Below, piece by piece: positions 11,338 through 22,125 of a stretch of 64,000 nucleotides of DNA (positions are counted from its first letter, which is position 1; every line of letters begins with the position of its first letter). Under the pieces are notes generated by a model, which was given only the letters and a program-made list of their open reading frames with translations, searched no databases and was not told the DNA's origin. The stretch is from Sternotherus odoratus (lineage: Eukaryota; Chordata; Testudines; Kinosternidae): positions 11,956,119-12,020,118 of the forward strand of contig JAVMKO010000006.1 of assembly GCA_032164245.1 (NCBI GenBank), read 5' to 3'. The position numbers and the translations under genes are program-made.

Positions 11338-13830
11338 TTGTGGCTCTCTCTCTTCACACCTTGTCGGACTCTCTGGGTCCCTCACCCCTTCCCAATTACC
11401 CTAATACAATGTGTGTCGCTTCCCTGGAGATCTTCAAAGTGCTGGTGTTATTCCAGGAGATTTTCAAATGGATTTGCCTCAGGCTGGTGCCTGTAAAGGA
11501 TTATCCTCCAAAGGCTGAAAGGGCCATTCATGAAAGAGGCCAAAACCTAATGTGTTTATAGGAGAGAAACTGACAATGCTCTTTGAAAAGACAAACTCAC
11601 TTAAAGAGCCTCATGTCTGAACACACAGAGGTCTGCAAAGTGTCAAGCAGGATGTAGGTAGGGTGTGCCTTCAGTGCAGAGTTAGCCCAGGAGATTGGGC
11701 ACCTGGCCTGGACTAGCCTAGTTTGGGTTGAATGTCCCCACTGCAAAGCCCCAAATCTGATCCATGTGGCTACATTGGCGGTGGCACTGCAGTCACTCCT
11801 GTGTGGCACTAGGACTTCTGGAGGGCATCCAGAGAGAAGGCCTAGTTCTTTATTCCACGCTAAGGAGAGAGAGAGGGAACTGGGGACAGTACTTCCCAGG
11901 GTCACAAAGAATACCAAAGACCAGAGGCCTGGAAAGCTGCAGCCTTTTACAGACGGGGCCCAGCTGTCCTCTTGCATGCCCTGGTGTAAATCGGTAGTGA
12001 TCCCACTTCAGTCGATGGTGGCACACTGCTCTGAGAGCAGAATTCTGGTCTTTCGTCTCTGCTAAAATTGAGGATTTTTACAGCCTGCTGTTTGTACAGC
12101 ATAATGCAATGGCACGAGACACACTACAAGAATCCCAGGAACCCCGGCGTTTTACAGCCTCGTGGAAAGGGATTCATGCTTATGGATTATCTAGTGCTTT
12201 ACATTTTCAAAGCACCAGGCAAACATTAGCTACCTAATCCTCCCAGCATCCTGGTGAGGAAGGTATGTAATCCCTCATGGGCATTAAGAGTTACTTTAAG
12301 AATTAAATTACACTTCATTACTAATATCAAATGCCAGCCTAAGCAAAGGGAAATATGTTCAGTCTTTAAACCTCTTTCTGGAAATCTATTCCCAGTGTAT
12401 TTTACCTGTGCAATCCAATTACCTCACTCGCTACAAGCACTTTGGGTCAACCGTGATTTCTTTTTTTTTCTGGGGGAGGAGGGTAGTGCTGTAAATTCCT
12501 GTCCCCTCCCCTTCCCACAGGGACCCCAGATCTTCCTCACCCGGCGAGTCTCCTCTCCTCCTATCCATTCAGTGTGGGAGCTGGTGCTGCCAGGAGTCAA
12601 GTTCTCCGTGGGCTCATCTGCACTCCACCGTACCCTGTGCACCAGCTCACAGCATTTGGCCTGGCTGCCTGGCCTGGACATCGAGTGGCTGGGTCAGATT
12701 TCAGGGGTGTTGCGACCCTGCAGCTGAAGTGATGTTCCAGGCTGCTCTGGCAGCACCTGTACTGATTTAGGCTGGGGCCGCTGGTGAAGAGAGGGTGTGC
12801 AGCCAATGGAAATCTGAGCAAGTGCAGAAATCTTTGGGGGGGGCCTCCTCATTTGGTGCCCCTGGTGGTCCCTGGGCCATGCCAGTACCCTGGCAGCCCA
12901 AGCAGCAGCAGGAGGGAGAGGAGTTGGCTGTGCGCTAAATAGGAAGTCAGGCATGAGCAGTGGGAGCCTCATGGTGACAGAGTGGAAGAAACTGATTTCC
13001 CATCTTTAGGTGATTCTTCCCTTTCTTCTCACTTGGGAGCCTCCGCTCTTGATTTCCCAGGTTTGGATCTGATCTACAGACAAGCAGAACTAGGGAGCCC
13101 CATTTGCTGCACTCCCTTCCCACCACCAGCTAAACATTTACTTAAACTTCTGCTGGGCTCTGAGGAAGAGCTAAAAAACGAAATAAATCACCTGCTCCTC
13201 TCTCTCCCTTCAGCATGTGGGAAGAGGGGCAGGTGAAAGAACTCCTGGTGCAGTTCCCTGTGCCGTGGGCTGCGGTTCCAGGAAAAGGAAGTGTGTTCGT
13301 ACTTAATTATTCTCTGTGCATGTCTTTTGGGTGATGCTTTCAGGGCCAACACGCTGATAAACTGTATGGCAGGTTGTGATGGGGAAGAGGAAGTTTCCTC
13401 CGTTTTCAGAGTCTGAGCAGTAAGTTCCCTGATGATATTCTAGTTCTAGTGAGATTGGGAATCCCCAGCAACCCCTGCTGTGAGCAGTGCAGGCACCGAT
13501 TGCAGTCCGAACTCTGAGAAGCACTCTGCAAATGAGACTGATTGCAGACAAGGCTCATTGAAAGACTGTCCCTTGCTATCAGGATACCTCCACAAATAAA
13601 TCCCAGTTTAGCTGTCCCCAATGTCCAGCAGAGCTGGGAGTGAGAAAATACCTTGTTTCCTTGCAGTTCATATGTCTTGACATTGCATCGGACAAATTTA
13701 ACCTTATGGCGTCACATCAGTTAGCACAGGAATAGCTGGAGACCACAGACTAATTAACAAAACCTTTAAATAGTTTCTCCATCAGTGGTATTGAAAAGAA
13801 CAAAAATGCTGACGCTTGAAATGAGGAAAC
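11338..13830. other. no gene; noncoding with a MIR-like scrap
   Basis: Several 80-157 codon frames overlap on both strands around 11.6-13.2 kb, but none has a recognisable domain. They reflect local GC content. A short MIR-like 3' segment lies at about 12185-12262 (AAAGCACCAGGC ... CCTCCCAGCATCCTGGTGAGG). Confidence 0.5.
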
Positions 13831-13842
13831 CTGGTGAAAGTT

Positions 13843-14294
13843 AACGAAGTCCTGTGGCACCTTAAAGACTAACTATAAAGTTTTGAAGCATGAGCTTTCG
13901 TGGGCTAATACCCACTTCGTCGGATGCAGGCAGTAGAAGTGTTCACAAACAGGCAGTTATAGAAAAGTAGGTAAGAGCCAGGTGGGAGGTGAAAAGGTTA
14001 GTCCAATTAAGCTGAGCCAGCTTGTTATCTCCGATCAGGGAGTGTGGATCCACACTCCCTGATCGGAGATAACAAGCTGGCTCAGCTTAATTGGACTAAC
14101 CTTTTCACCTCCCACCTGGCTCTTACCTACTTTTCTATAACTGCCTGTTTGTGAACACTTCTACTGCCTGCATCCGACGAAGTGGGTATTAGCCCACGAA
14201 AGCTCATGCTTCAAAACTTTATAGTTAGTCTTTAAGGTGCCACAGGACTTCGTTAACTCTGCTATTCCAGACTAACACGGCTACCACCCTGATT
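13843..14294. repeat. perfect snap-back palindrome of the hammerhead-type repeat
   Basis: Two copies of the repeat face each other as an inverted repeat with no spacer. The arms, 13840-14048 and 14049-14257, match as read over 209 bp, with the centre in GGATCC. The right arm continues to the family 3' end CTGATTCT at 14294. A 12-bp direct repeat, CTGGTGAAAGTT, flanks the whole (13831-13842 and 14295-14306), so the inverted structure inserted as one retrotransposition product. Inverted partial tandem copies are known for Penelope-like elements. Confidence 0.85.
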
Positions 14295-14609
14295 CTGGTG
14301 AAAGTTGACACTGATTTGTTCCCTCTGAGCTCAAGGTCTCCCTCCGGTTTCCTGCCATAAGAACAGATGTTATCCGCTTCTGTTGTTTTTCCATTGCAGA
14401 GTTACAATGGCTCAGCTATGCCAACAGACCACTCTTACCCTGTGAAATAGATACTTTAACATTGCTCATCCCTGCCAATGTTTTACTGTGCGCTTCTTGT
14501 CAAAATGTAGGTACCAATGAGTCACTCGTGGATTTTTGTGTAAATTGCTCTGAGAGCTTTGAGCTGCTGCAGAAGTGGTAAGTGGGACGATGATGATGGC
14601 AATAGAGCA

Positions 14610-14815
14610 GGGGTCGGCAAACTGTGGCCTGGGGGGGCTACATCTGGCCCTCCAGATGTTTTAATCCAGCCCTGGAGCTCCAGCCAGGAAGTGGGGTCTG
14701 GGGCTTGCCGTGCAGGGAGGGGGGAGGGCAGTAAGAGGGGGAGCTAATGTCAGAGTGTCCCCCTCCCCCCTGCTTCTGCATCCCGATTATCCCAACTTCC
14801 ATAGAGCAGGGGGGA
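14610..14815. mobile_element. hAT-like remnant
   Basis: The segment opens with CAGGGGTCGGCAAACTGTGG, nearly the same end as the hAT elements at 9046 and 19587. ATAGAGCAGGGG recurs at about 14802, but I cannot find a proper complementary right end. It is probably a truncated copy. Confidence 0.45.
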
Positions 14816-14883
14816 CACATGAGGGAGGGAGCCGGCTGGCAGCAGCTGGTCTCTGCAAACTGATCTATGAGGCAGTGTACTTA

Positions 14884-15183
14884 AGGGTAGGTCTTCACTA
14901 CCTGCCGAATCGGCGGGTAGCCATCGATCTTCTGGCGATCGATTTCTCGCATCTTATGAAGACGTGAGAAATCGATCGCTCGTGGCGCCCCCGTCGACTC
15001 CGGAACTCCAGCTTGCCGGGAGGTGCAAGCTGGAGTCAATGGGGGAGTGCGCTGCCAACCGCTGCCGCCATGAGGACGAGCAGTAAGTCGGCTGCAGATA
15101 CGCAAACTTCAGCTACCTGATTCACGTAGCTGAAGTTGCGTATCTGCAGTCGATCCCCCCCCCCCCGTAGTGAAGATCAGCCC
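14884..15183. mobile_element. Harbinger-type MITE, 300 bp
   Basis: The terminal inverted repeats are AGGGTAGGTCTTCACTAC and GTAGTGAAGATCAGCCC, flanked by TTA on both sides (14881-14883 and 15184-15186). Inside are subterminal hairpins around ATCGATTTCTC and AACTTCAGCTAC. It is clearly related to the MITE at 29634-29914: both share the CCCGTCGACTCCGGAA and AAGCTGGAGTC blocks. Confidence 0.85.
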
Positions 15184-15186
15184 TTA

Positions 15187-15416
15187 GAGTCAGCATACCA
15201 AGGAGACAGACAGACACACTCTCTCTCTCCCCCCCTCCGCCTTTCCTGCTGCCTTGTAGAGTGTGAGAGTTAACCCTTGAGGGCTCAGCCAATTGCTAGT
15301 TCATCATTTAGCAGTAAGGCATTCCCTGGGAAATATCCCACCCTCTTCCTCCACCTCAACCAAGCTTCACAATCATCATCACTGTGTACCAGTATTAACT
15401 TGTTTGTTTAAAACGT

Positions 15417-15481
<65 letters not shown>

Positions 15482-16284
15482 GTATGTATATATATATATA
15501 ATATAGTCTTTTGTCTGGTAAAAAAAAATGTCCCTGGAGCCTAACCCTCTCATTTACATTAATTCTTATGGGGAAATTGGATTTGTTTAACATCATTTCA
15601 CTTAAAGTCACATTTTTCAGGAACATAACTACAACGTTAAGTGAGGAATTCCTGTCGTATTTCAGTGTGCGCAGTGCAGAGAACTGACAAATCTGCTGGG
15701 TTTTAGGTACAACAGGCCAGACTCCTGCCATAACCCAGGCCAATGGAAGCTGATGCAAACCCTTATGGAGGCTAAAGTAGCCATGACCAAACTGGCTGGA
15801 TAATGGAAGCCCTGTGGCAGTGTGAGTCACCTCCAGTCTCACTCTGCAGGCGTTCATGGAGAACCCACCAGTACTGTGGCCTGGGAAAGGTGGTAGCTTT
15901 GGGGGCCAGGAAATAGGTTGATTCGGTGCATCCCTGCTGCATCCTCAGCTGATGAGAGATGCTAGCAGAGATGAAAGCTGTCTTTCTCCAGCAGACTCTT
16001 TGCGGGGAGAGTAGAGGTCAGAGGTGCAAAGCTGACCATGGTAAGGACAGAGATCAGTATGAAATAAGAAGCCAAATAGAAAGTGAATATTAAGGTTCCC
16101 ATTAAAAAAAATAAAACAAACCCTGATAATCCAGCTGCATCTGTTAATTACTGTACTTAAAACATATTCACAAAGCATAGTTATGCAAGATTCAAGATGT
16201 CTTGTCCTCAAAACCTAATGAGGATGTGATGGAAATTCCCATTGTGGGCGTGGGGCCGGGGGGTGGGTGGGTCAGTTTAACCAC
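15187..16284. other. no gene; holds a TG microsatellite
   Basis: Apart from the TG array I find no supported feature. The frames crossing the array are translations of the repeat. Confidence 0.5.
15421..15500 (+). repeat. (TG)n/(TATG)n/(TA)n microsatellite
   Basis: About 26 TG units pass into TATG and then TA units, a compound dinucleotide microsatellite. Confidence 0.95.
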
Positions 16285-16380
16285 TAAATAAAAAGAGGAG
16301 TACTTGTGGCACCTCAGAGACTAACCAGATTATTTCAGCATAAGCTTTTGTGGGCTACAGCCCACTTCATAAATTAGTTT
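16285..16380 (-). repeat. hammerhead-type repeat, copy on minus strand
   Basis: Read on the minus strand it shows a GTGGGCTGTAGCCCAC hairpin, CAAAAGCTTATGC and the GGTGCCACAAG block. The start is replaced by TTATGAAG, so the catalytic box is damaged. Confidence 0.75.
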
Positions 16381-16389
16381 CAGTTCAAT

Positions 16390-19300
16390 ATTGATTAGAA
16401 TGAGTTTCTAAGAGGACTGGGCAGATGCATTGCCAGCCGCAGTCACCTTATATGACCTGAATAGAAGGCAGAAATCTAAAGCTCTGCTACACTAGACCGA
16501 TTGAACTGCTCTTGACAATGTTAATCAATCCTGACTTCCCCCTGCAGCTCAAGTTGAAAAATGTTTGAATGCCAGCACAGAAGGGGCCAGACCTGTAGAA
16601 AATGCATCGGGTTCTGCTCAGTCTCGTACATTTTATGTAATGACGTTACAGACAACTTGGCCCAGGCCTACCCTAGCAGTCAAACAGTTTCCTAATGAGG
16701 ATCTGGAAGGATACGCTGTGTGTTACATTGTCAGGAAGTGTTTGTGTTCCTAGCATAGACAGGCCTTGTTCTTCGATGGAGATACTCTGGAGGAGGGCTA
16801 TGGAACCAAGAGCAGAATTTGGCCCTAAGCATCTAGAGGTAATTAGTCATTTAAAGTTTAAGGCCCAGATTGTGAGTGTCTATGCAGGGGTAGGGGAAAG
16901 CAAGTAATTTCCCTAGCTGTTGCACAGAGACCACTCACAGCACACACTCTGCTCCCCTGCCCTTTGGGGAGCAGATTTCCAAAAAGGGGGTGGGGAGACA
17001 TTGGGCCCATCAGCCTGTGGAGCAGAGCCAGAGAACTGCTGGGGGGAAGAACAAAATCTGCCCCACCCTCATGTACAGAGCAAAATGAGCTCCCCTCCCC
17101 CACCTAGGTAAGGAGCAGCACTGGGAGGAAGTCTGAAGTTCGGAAGCCTTTTGTGTGTTTGCCCTTGTGCTCTCAACAGAGGGTAAAAAAGGAGTGGAAG
17201 GTGTGTGTGTGTGTGGAGTACAAGTATGATAATTCTCATTCACATAAAGGCAGGGCTGGCTCCAAACACTTGGAGGTGGTTGTTTGTTTTATTTGCTCCG
17301 GTGGGGTAGTGCTTGGGGTTTCTTTTTTTGCTGGGGATGGCAAAAGAGTTAGAGCCGGCCCTGCATAAAGGATACCTTGGCTTCATTGACTCCAATAGCA
17401 AAACTCCTATTGATGTCAAGGGAGCCAGGATCTTACCCAGTTACACTAGCTTACATTCATTCCTCTTTGGCCATATTCTTGCCACTCGGCAGAAGTAAGT
17501 TCCTGATTACCCTGGAACAACCTTGGAACTGCCTATAAGATGTATTATAATAGGTCTGAGGAGTTTCTGTCTCGCTGCTCAGCATCACCCCAGACAAGCC
17601 TGCCTTACCTCCGACATGGTCTAGAATTTTTTCTGGTTTGTGGTGACTGTTGGGTCTTTATGATGCTAAAGAGGGGTGTGTGCTTAACAGGCAGCATGCC
17701 TAGTCCAGATCCTCAGCTGGTGTACATTGACTTCGCTCAACTGAAGTTAATGGAGTTCAGGCAATTTACACCGGTTGAGGATCTGACCCACATTCTGTTT
17801 GTTGCCAATTGTGATTAGAATTTGTACTTTGAAAACTTTCAAATATATCAGATGAGATGCAAATCAATGTACCTGTCGCTCACTTCCCCCGCCCCGCCCC
17901 CATGTTTGCTAGTAGCCGGAGATATTGGAATAGGTAGAAAAGACAGACTTGACTACAGTCTTACCAGTAAATCTTGAGCCCTCAGGCTGTATCCTCAATT
18001 GCCATGGGAGACCCAATGCGGCATCAAGACAGTACCAAATATGGCTCTATGTATGTGGAAAGAACATATGTTTAATACACACAGGTCCCAATTCTGCAAC
18101 GCTTTGCTGAAATCAGTGGAGCTCTGCTTGAGTTGAGCATGGGGGTCTGCTCATACAGTCACATTTGCAGGATCAGGGCCATGGATAGTAAGTAACAGAT
18201 ATTATACTTATAATTTAAGAGTGAAATATAAACAGGGCCACTTTTATATGATCTCATATCCAGACCTAAAATGTATGATACTAGTGTAGCATTTGCATGG
18301 CTGTTATAGATAATGCTATAAAATTTTGCTCCATGAGTAAAAACGTCTTTTTCTTCCCTCCCCCCCTCAATCTGCCCCCCCCCCCAAATTGAGAAAAATT
18401 GTTTCCCGTTTTAAGATTTTGAGCCAAATTCAACTCTGGTGTTAGCAGACAGTGCCACCAAGCATATTTGTCATAGAAAAAAAAGTGCTTCAAAATGGCT
18501 TATATTTTGTTAGCAGAGACACATGCTGCATTGTCCTATTAGTCTTTACTGTAGAAACACTGCTTTCAGGGCAACAAACCATGATCCTTTGCAGCAGAAA
18601 TCCTAAAATATCATTTCTGTAGAAGTCCCTGCTGTTTGACTAGCTGCCAGAACAGAAGCCGGTTAGGAACAAAGGCACAAACAGGAATTTGAGCAATGTC
18701 TTCAATTTCCCCTTCACAGGTCACATCTATTTTTAACATAATCAACAACAGACTAGACGAGTCAGATCCTAGAACATTTCAGAAGGCGCTGGCCACTAAA
18801 ACCAGATCCTTGGCTGGTGGGAATTACATATTCCTATAAAACCAATGAAGCTGTACTCATTCACGCCAGCTGAAGATCTGCCCCTTAAAGTTTAGTTTGG
18901 GATTTGGTGTCTGTTAGATTCATATTAGGCAACTAGATTAATGGAACATAGAAAATTAAAATTATATATTACCAACAGAATCTTTGTTTGACTCCCGGGT
19001 AGGTTACAAAGCGAACGCAGAGGAAATGCTCATTTCAGTGAGCTCAGCTGTTTGATTTCAAGTCAGTGACAGTACAATATGGGTCTCTTAATTTCCTACT
19101 GATTAAATGGTAGGAAAACAAAATCTTCTTTGCCTGGAGCAATTTGGCTGCTGCTCAAAAGCTTTTTCATCAAAATGAAATATCATTTGCCATTAAACTG
19201 TTAGCAGGGAGATAAATAGAGTTACAGGAGCAGCCGGTAGAGCATCCCGTTTTGTTTCACAAGTCTGTCGCAAAATGCTATTGTTTAAGGGAGGAAAGTT

Positions 19301-19578
19301 CAGCAGAAAGTCTTGAGAGTAGGGAATACCTTCCATAAAGACTGAGTATGTCCAAGATTAACTACTTGTCTCTGTTCAGTCGACCGTATCTGTATAGGTT
19401 CTGCACTGGGAATATTTATAGCACCTAAAAAGAAAGGGCCATTCTTGTCACTGTGAACACTGATGCTGTCAGGTTTTTGGCCAGCCTTGTAAAGGCTTGT
19501 AAAGGGATATGGAATCTTCACTTCTAGATCCATGATTTGAATTCAGCCTGGGCCAGTAGTGTCCAAAAAATTGCTACG
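16390..19578. other. no gene; noncoding DNA with decayed repeats
   Basis: No coding region is supported. Decayed copies of the GGTGTAAAT/GATCCTGCAA-type repeats lie near 17708-17783, 18083-18180 and 18800-18880. The rest is unassigned. Confidence 0.5.
17708..17783. repeat. 76-bp imperfect palindrome
   Basis: GATCCTCAGCTGGTGTA on the left is nearly complementary to TACACCGGTTGAGGATC on the right, and the middle is also partly self-complementary. Related pieces occur near 2131. The family is unknown; it could be a very short DNA transposon relic. Confidence 0.6.
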
Positions 19579-19586
19579 GTCTAATT

Positions 19587-19837
19587 CAGGGGTTGGCAAA
19601 CTATGGCCCTGCTCCAGTGCTCTGGCCAGGGCACTAGGTCAGGGGCTGCAATATGCAGCTCAGCCCTGCTCCGCTGCTCCAGCCAGGGCACAGGGTTGGG
19701 GGCCACACCACACGGCTCCTCATCCCCAGCCACACCTCAGAGCCCACACCCCAACCCCAATTCTGTGAGCATTCATGGCCTGCCATACAATTTCTATTCC
19801 CCGATGTGGCCACGGGCCAAAAAGTTTGCCGCCCCTG
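19587..19837. mobile_element. hAT-type nonautonomous element, 251 bp
   Basis: The ends CAGGGGTTGGCAAACTATGG and AAAGTTTGCCGCCCCTG are inverted repeats. The flanks GTCTAATT (19579-19586) and GTCTAATG (19838-19845) are an 8-bp duplication with one mismatch. The interior is rich in CAGCCC/GGCACAGG and noncoding. Confidence 0.8.
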
Positions 19838-19845
19838 GTCTAATG

Positions 19846-20904
19846 GCTGTCTGGGCGCCTATGTAAAATGACTTGTGCGCTCAGTCTAGATCTTTGAGGA
19901 TGTCGCAATTAGTGACAATTAGTGACAATTAGTGACTGTTGGGCATCCAGTCCCGGGTTTACATGGAGTCACTGCTGCCATGGCACCGGGCCCAGACTCC
20001 AAAGGGCCCCCAGCCTGGCCCGCTCTGCTTGGGCTGCAGTCCAAGACTCCACCAGCTCTTCTCCGCCCCCACCTCTGCCCCCCACTCTCTCCCGCGGGGG
20101 GGGGGGGGGGGCAGAAGCTCGGTCCTGCTGGCTCCTGGGACTCCTGGGAGTGTTGGCAGGGTGTGGGGGGAGCTGCTTGACAGTGGGGGGGGTCTCTTGG
20201 AGGGCAGTGAGGGAGGTCTGTGTGTTGGGATACTGGGCAGTGGGGGTTCTCAGTGGGATGCTGTGTAGTTGTGGTGGTTGGCTGTGGGGAAGTACATTGG
20301 GCAGTAGTGGTGCGGCTGTGAGGGGGGGTGGGTGTTGGGGATAGCAGTTCCGGGGGATGCTGGGCATAGGGAGTTGGGGGCTATGTGGCATGGCTTTCCC
20401 CTCCCCTGTCTCCCCCGAGGGGAAGGGGCACACTGACAGCACAGGGCTGGGTGAGCCAGTGTGCATCTAGCAACTGCTGGTTTGTATACTGTACCCTTGC
20501 ACTGGGCTGGATGGAGCGGGGCTGGACCCACCATGCTCTGCCCCATTGCCCTTGGCTGGCCCCTTGTTCTGGGGACCGATGTTCCCACACCATGCTCCTT
20601 TGCTCCCATGGGGGTCCACAAATATTTTTGGTGGCAGGCCCACAAAAGGTTAATCTGGCCCTGTGGGCATCCCAATGTAACAGAGCAAACCACAGTTTAT
20701 TTTGTGTATTTACATGGATCATTGCCTTAGCAGAGCCTGAAGCTGGAATCTTTAGCACTAGCACCCTAGCACTTTAAATTACTGGAGACCTCATTTAGCC
20801 TCATGTAAGAATCTGTTTTAGTATTTGGAGTCAGCTACTAGAGGGAGACACGATCAGATGCACAAAATCAATGTGTTAACTCGGCAGAGAGACCAAGGCT
20901 TGAC
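19846..20904. other. no gene; GC-rich stretch of unknown origin
   Basis: An 11-bp unit (ATTAGTGACAA) repeats about three times at 19905-19935. The block from about 19940 to 20660 is strongly G-rich on the plus strand with a poly-G run near 20096-20110. Several overlapping frames result from the composition. It may be an unrecognised nonautonomous element, but I could not find termini. Confidence 0.45.
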
Positions 20905-20948
20905 TCAGAGAGGTAGCTGTGTTAGTCTAACGAAGTGGGTATTAGCCC
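20905..20948 (+). repeat. hammerhead-type repeat, left part, split by the gypsy insertion
   Basis: The segment contains AGAGAGGTAGCTGTGTTAGTC, the complement of the family 3' end, fused to AACGAAGTGGGTATTAGCCC. The repeat resumes at 27573 with CCCACGAAAGC. The LTR retrotransposon therefore landed in the hairpin of an existing copy. Confidence 0.85.
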
Positions 20949-21060
20949 TGTGTGACGGGGCGGACCGGCCCCGCACGGGCCAGGGCTGCCCCTGGCCGGA
21001 AGTGCTAGCAGCGGAAGTCCCGCCCCCGCTGCACTGGGCATGCTCCAAATGCTCAGGCAG

Positions 21061-21067
21061 TATAAAG
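21061..21067 (+). promoter_or_regulatory. LTR TATA box
   Basis: TATAAAG stands 112 bp inside the 5' LTR, preceded by GC-rich sequence. It is the only good TATA motif in the LTR. The same motif is at 26604-26610 in the 3' LTR. Transcription would start roughly 25-30 bp downstream, near GCTCAGTCTGGG. Confidence 0.6.
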
Positions 21068-21479
21068 CAAGGGAGCACAGCTCAGTCTGGGCGGACTGCC
21101 GGAGGGGGAGGACGTGCCTGGAGAGCTCCCGCGGAGGACCAGCCCCAGCCACACCAGGAGCCGGAATCGGAGCCGTGGCCGGACCCTGCCTTCGAGCCTG
21201 AAGCTGACCACAGCCTGCCAGATGCCCTAGACCACTACCTGACTGAGGGGGCGACGGACCCAGCCCTATACGGGGGATCAGCAACCAGCCAGGGGACCCC
21301 GTCGCTGGATCAGGTAGGAACTGGCCCCAGGATAGTGAGGGAGTGGTATAGCCCACCCGAAGACACTCAGCGTGTTGCGGTTGGATCTCCCCGCTGAGTG
21401 GGGTCAGGTGCAGGGCCACTAGGCCACACTACCCCAGTGAAGGGGGGGCTGTTAGAGACACTGGCCGCTAGGCCACACT

Positions 21480-21920
21480 GCCCCAGGGAAGGGGGATTGA
21501 TATAGACTCTGGCCCTTGGGCCTCACTGCCCCAGCCAAGGGGGCTGGTACTGACTCTGGCCATTGGGCCCCACTGCCCCAGCCAAGGGGGCTGGTACTGA
21601 CTCTGGCCATTGGGCCACACTGCCCCAGAGAAGGGGGGTACTGATAGACTCTGGCCATTGGGCCACACTGCCCCAGCCGAGGGGGCTGATATTGACTCTG
21701 GCCATTGGGCCACACTGCCCCAGAGAAGGGGGGTTCTGATAGACTCTGGCCATTGGGCCACACTGCCCCAGCCGAGGGGGCTGATATTGACTCTGGCCAT
21801 TGGGCCATACTGCCCCAGCCGAGGGGGCTGATACTGACTCTGGCCATTGGGCCATACTGCCCCAGCCGAGGGGGCTGATATTGACTCTGGCCATTGGGCC
21901 ATACTGTCCCAGCCGACGGG
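21480..21920 (+). repeat. 47-bp tandem array in the 5' LTR
   Basis: Roughly ten imperfect units share GACTCTGGCCATTGGGCC and ACTGCCCCAGCCGAGGGGGC. The period is 47 bp. The 3' LTR (about 27023-27510) has one more unit, which accounts for the whole length difference between LTRs. The long minus-strand frames here are repeat translations. Confidence 0.9.
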
Positions 21921-22125
21921 ACCCGTCAGGGACTCCGGCCACTAGGCCTCATTGCCCCGCCTGGGGGGCGTGAACCCTGACACGTGGTGGAGAATGCGGG
22001 CAACGATCTGGGCCTGCTGAGAGGCCCGATCGAAGCCCAGTGAGCTAACGATACCCCATTGAGCGGGCCTGCCGAGAGGCCCAGTCATAGACCAGTGAGG
22101 GACGGGGACTCCATCGCCGAGCACG

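Larger units (their letters stand above)
20949..21982 (+). repeat. 5' LTR, 1034 bp
   Basis: The LTR begins TGTGTGACGGGG and ends GAACCCTGACA. Its first 450 bp are open in the same frame that forms the C-terminus of the polyprotein in the 3' copy. The second half is a 47-bp tandem array. It is followed by CGTGGTGGAGAATGCGGGC, in which TGGTGGAG is the likely primer-binding start; I cannot name the tRNA. Confidence 0.93.

Noticed and set aside
15293..15857. Frames rich in Val/Cys or His/Thr repeats
   Set aside because: They are translations of the TG microsatellite.
20825..21397. 190-codon frame at the left edge of the gypsy element
   Set aside because: It crosses from host sequence into the 5' LTR. 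The LTR part is the same sequence as the polyprotein tail, so it is not a separate gene.
21480..21920. Regularly spaced repeats resembling a CRISPR array
   Set aside because: The units are directly adjacent with no unique spacers, lie inside a eukaryotic LTR and occur in both LTRs.
21452..21942. Long minus-strand frames in the gypsy LTR with repeated WPNGQS-like peptide units
   Set aside because: They are translations of the 47-bp tandem array. Similar frames occur in all three phases and in both LTRs, which is expected when the array has few stops.
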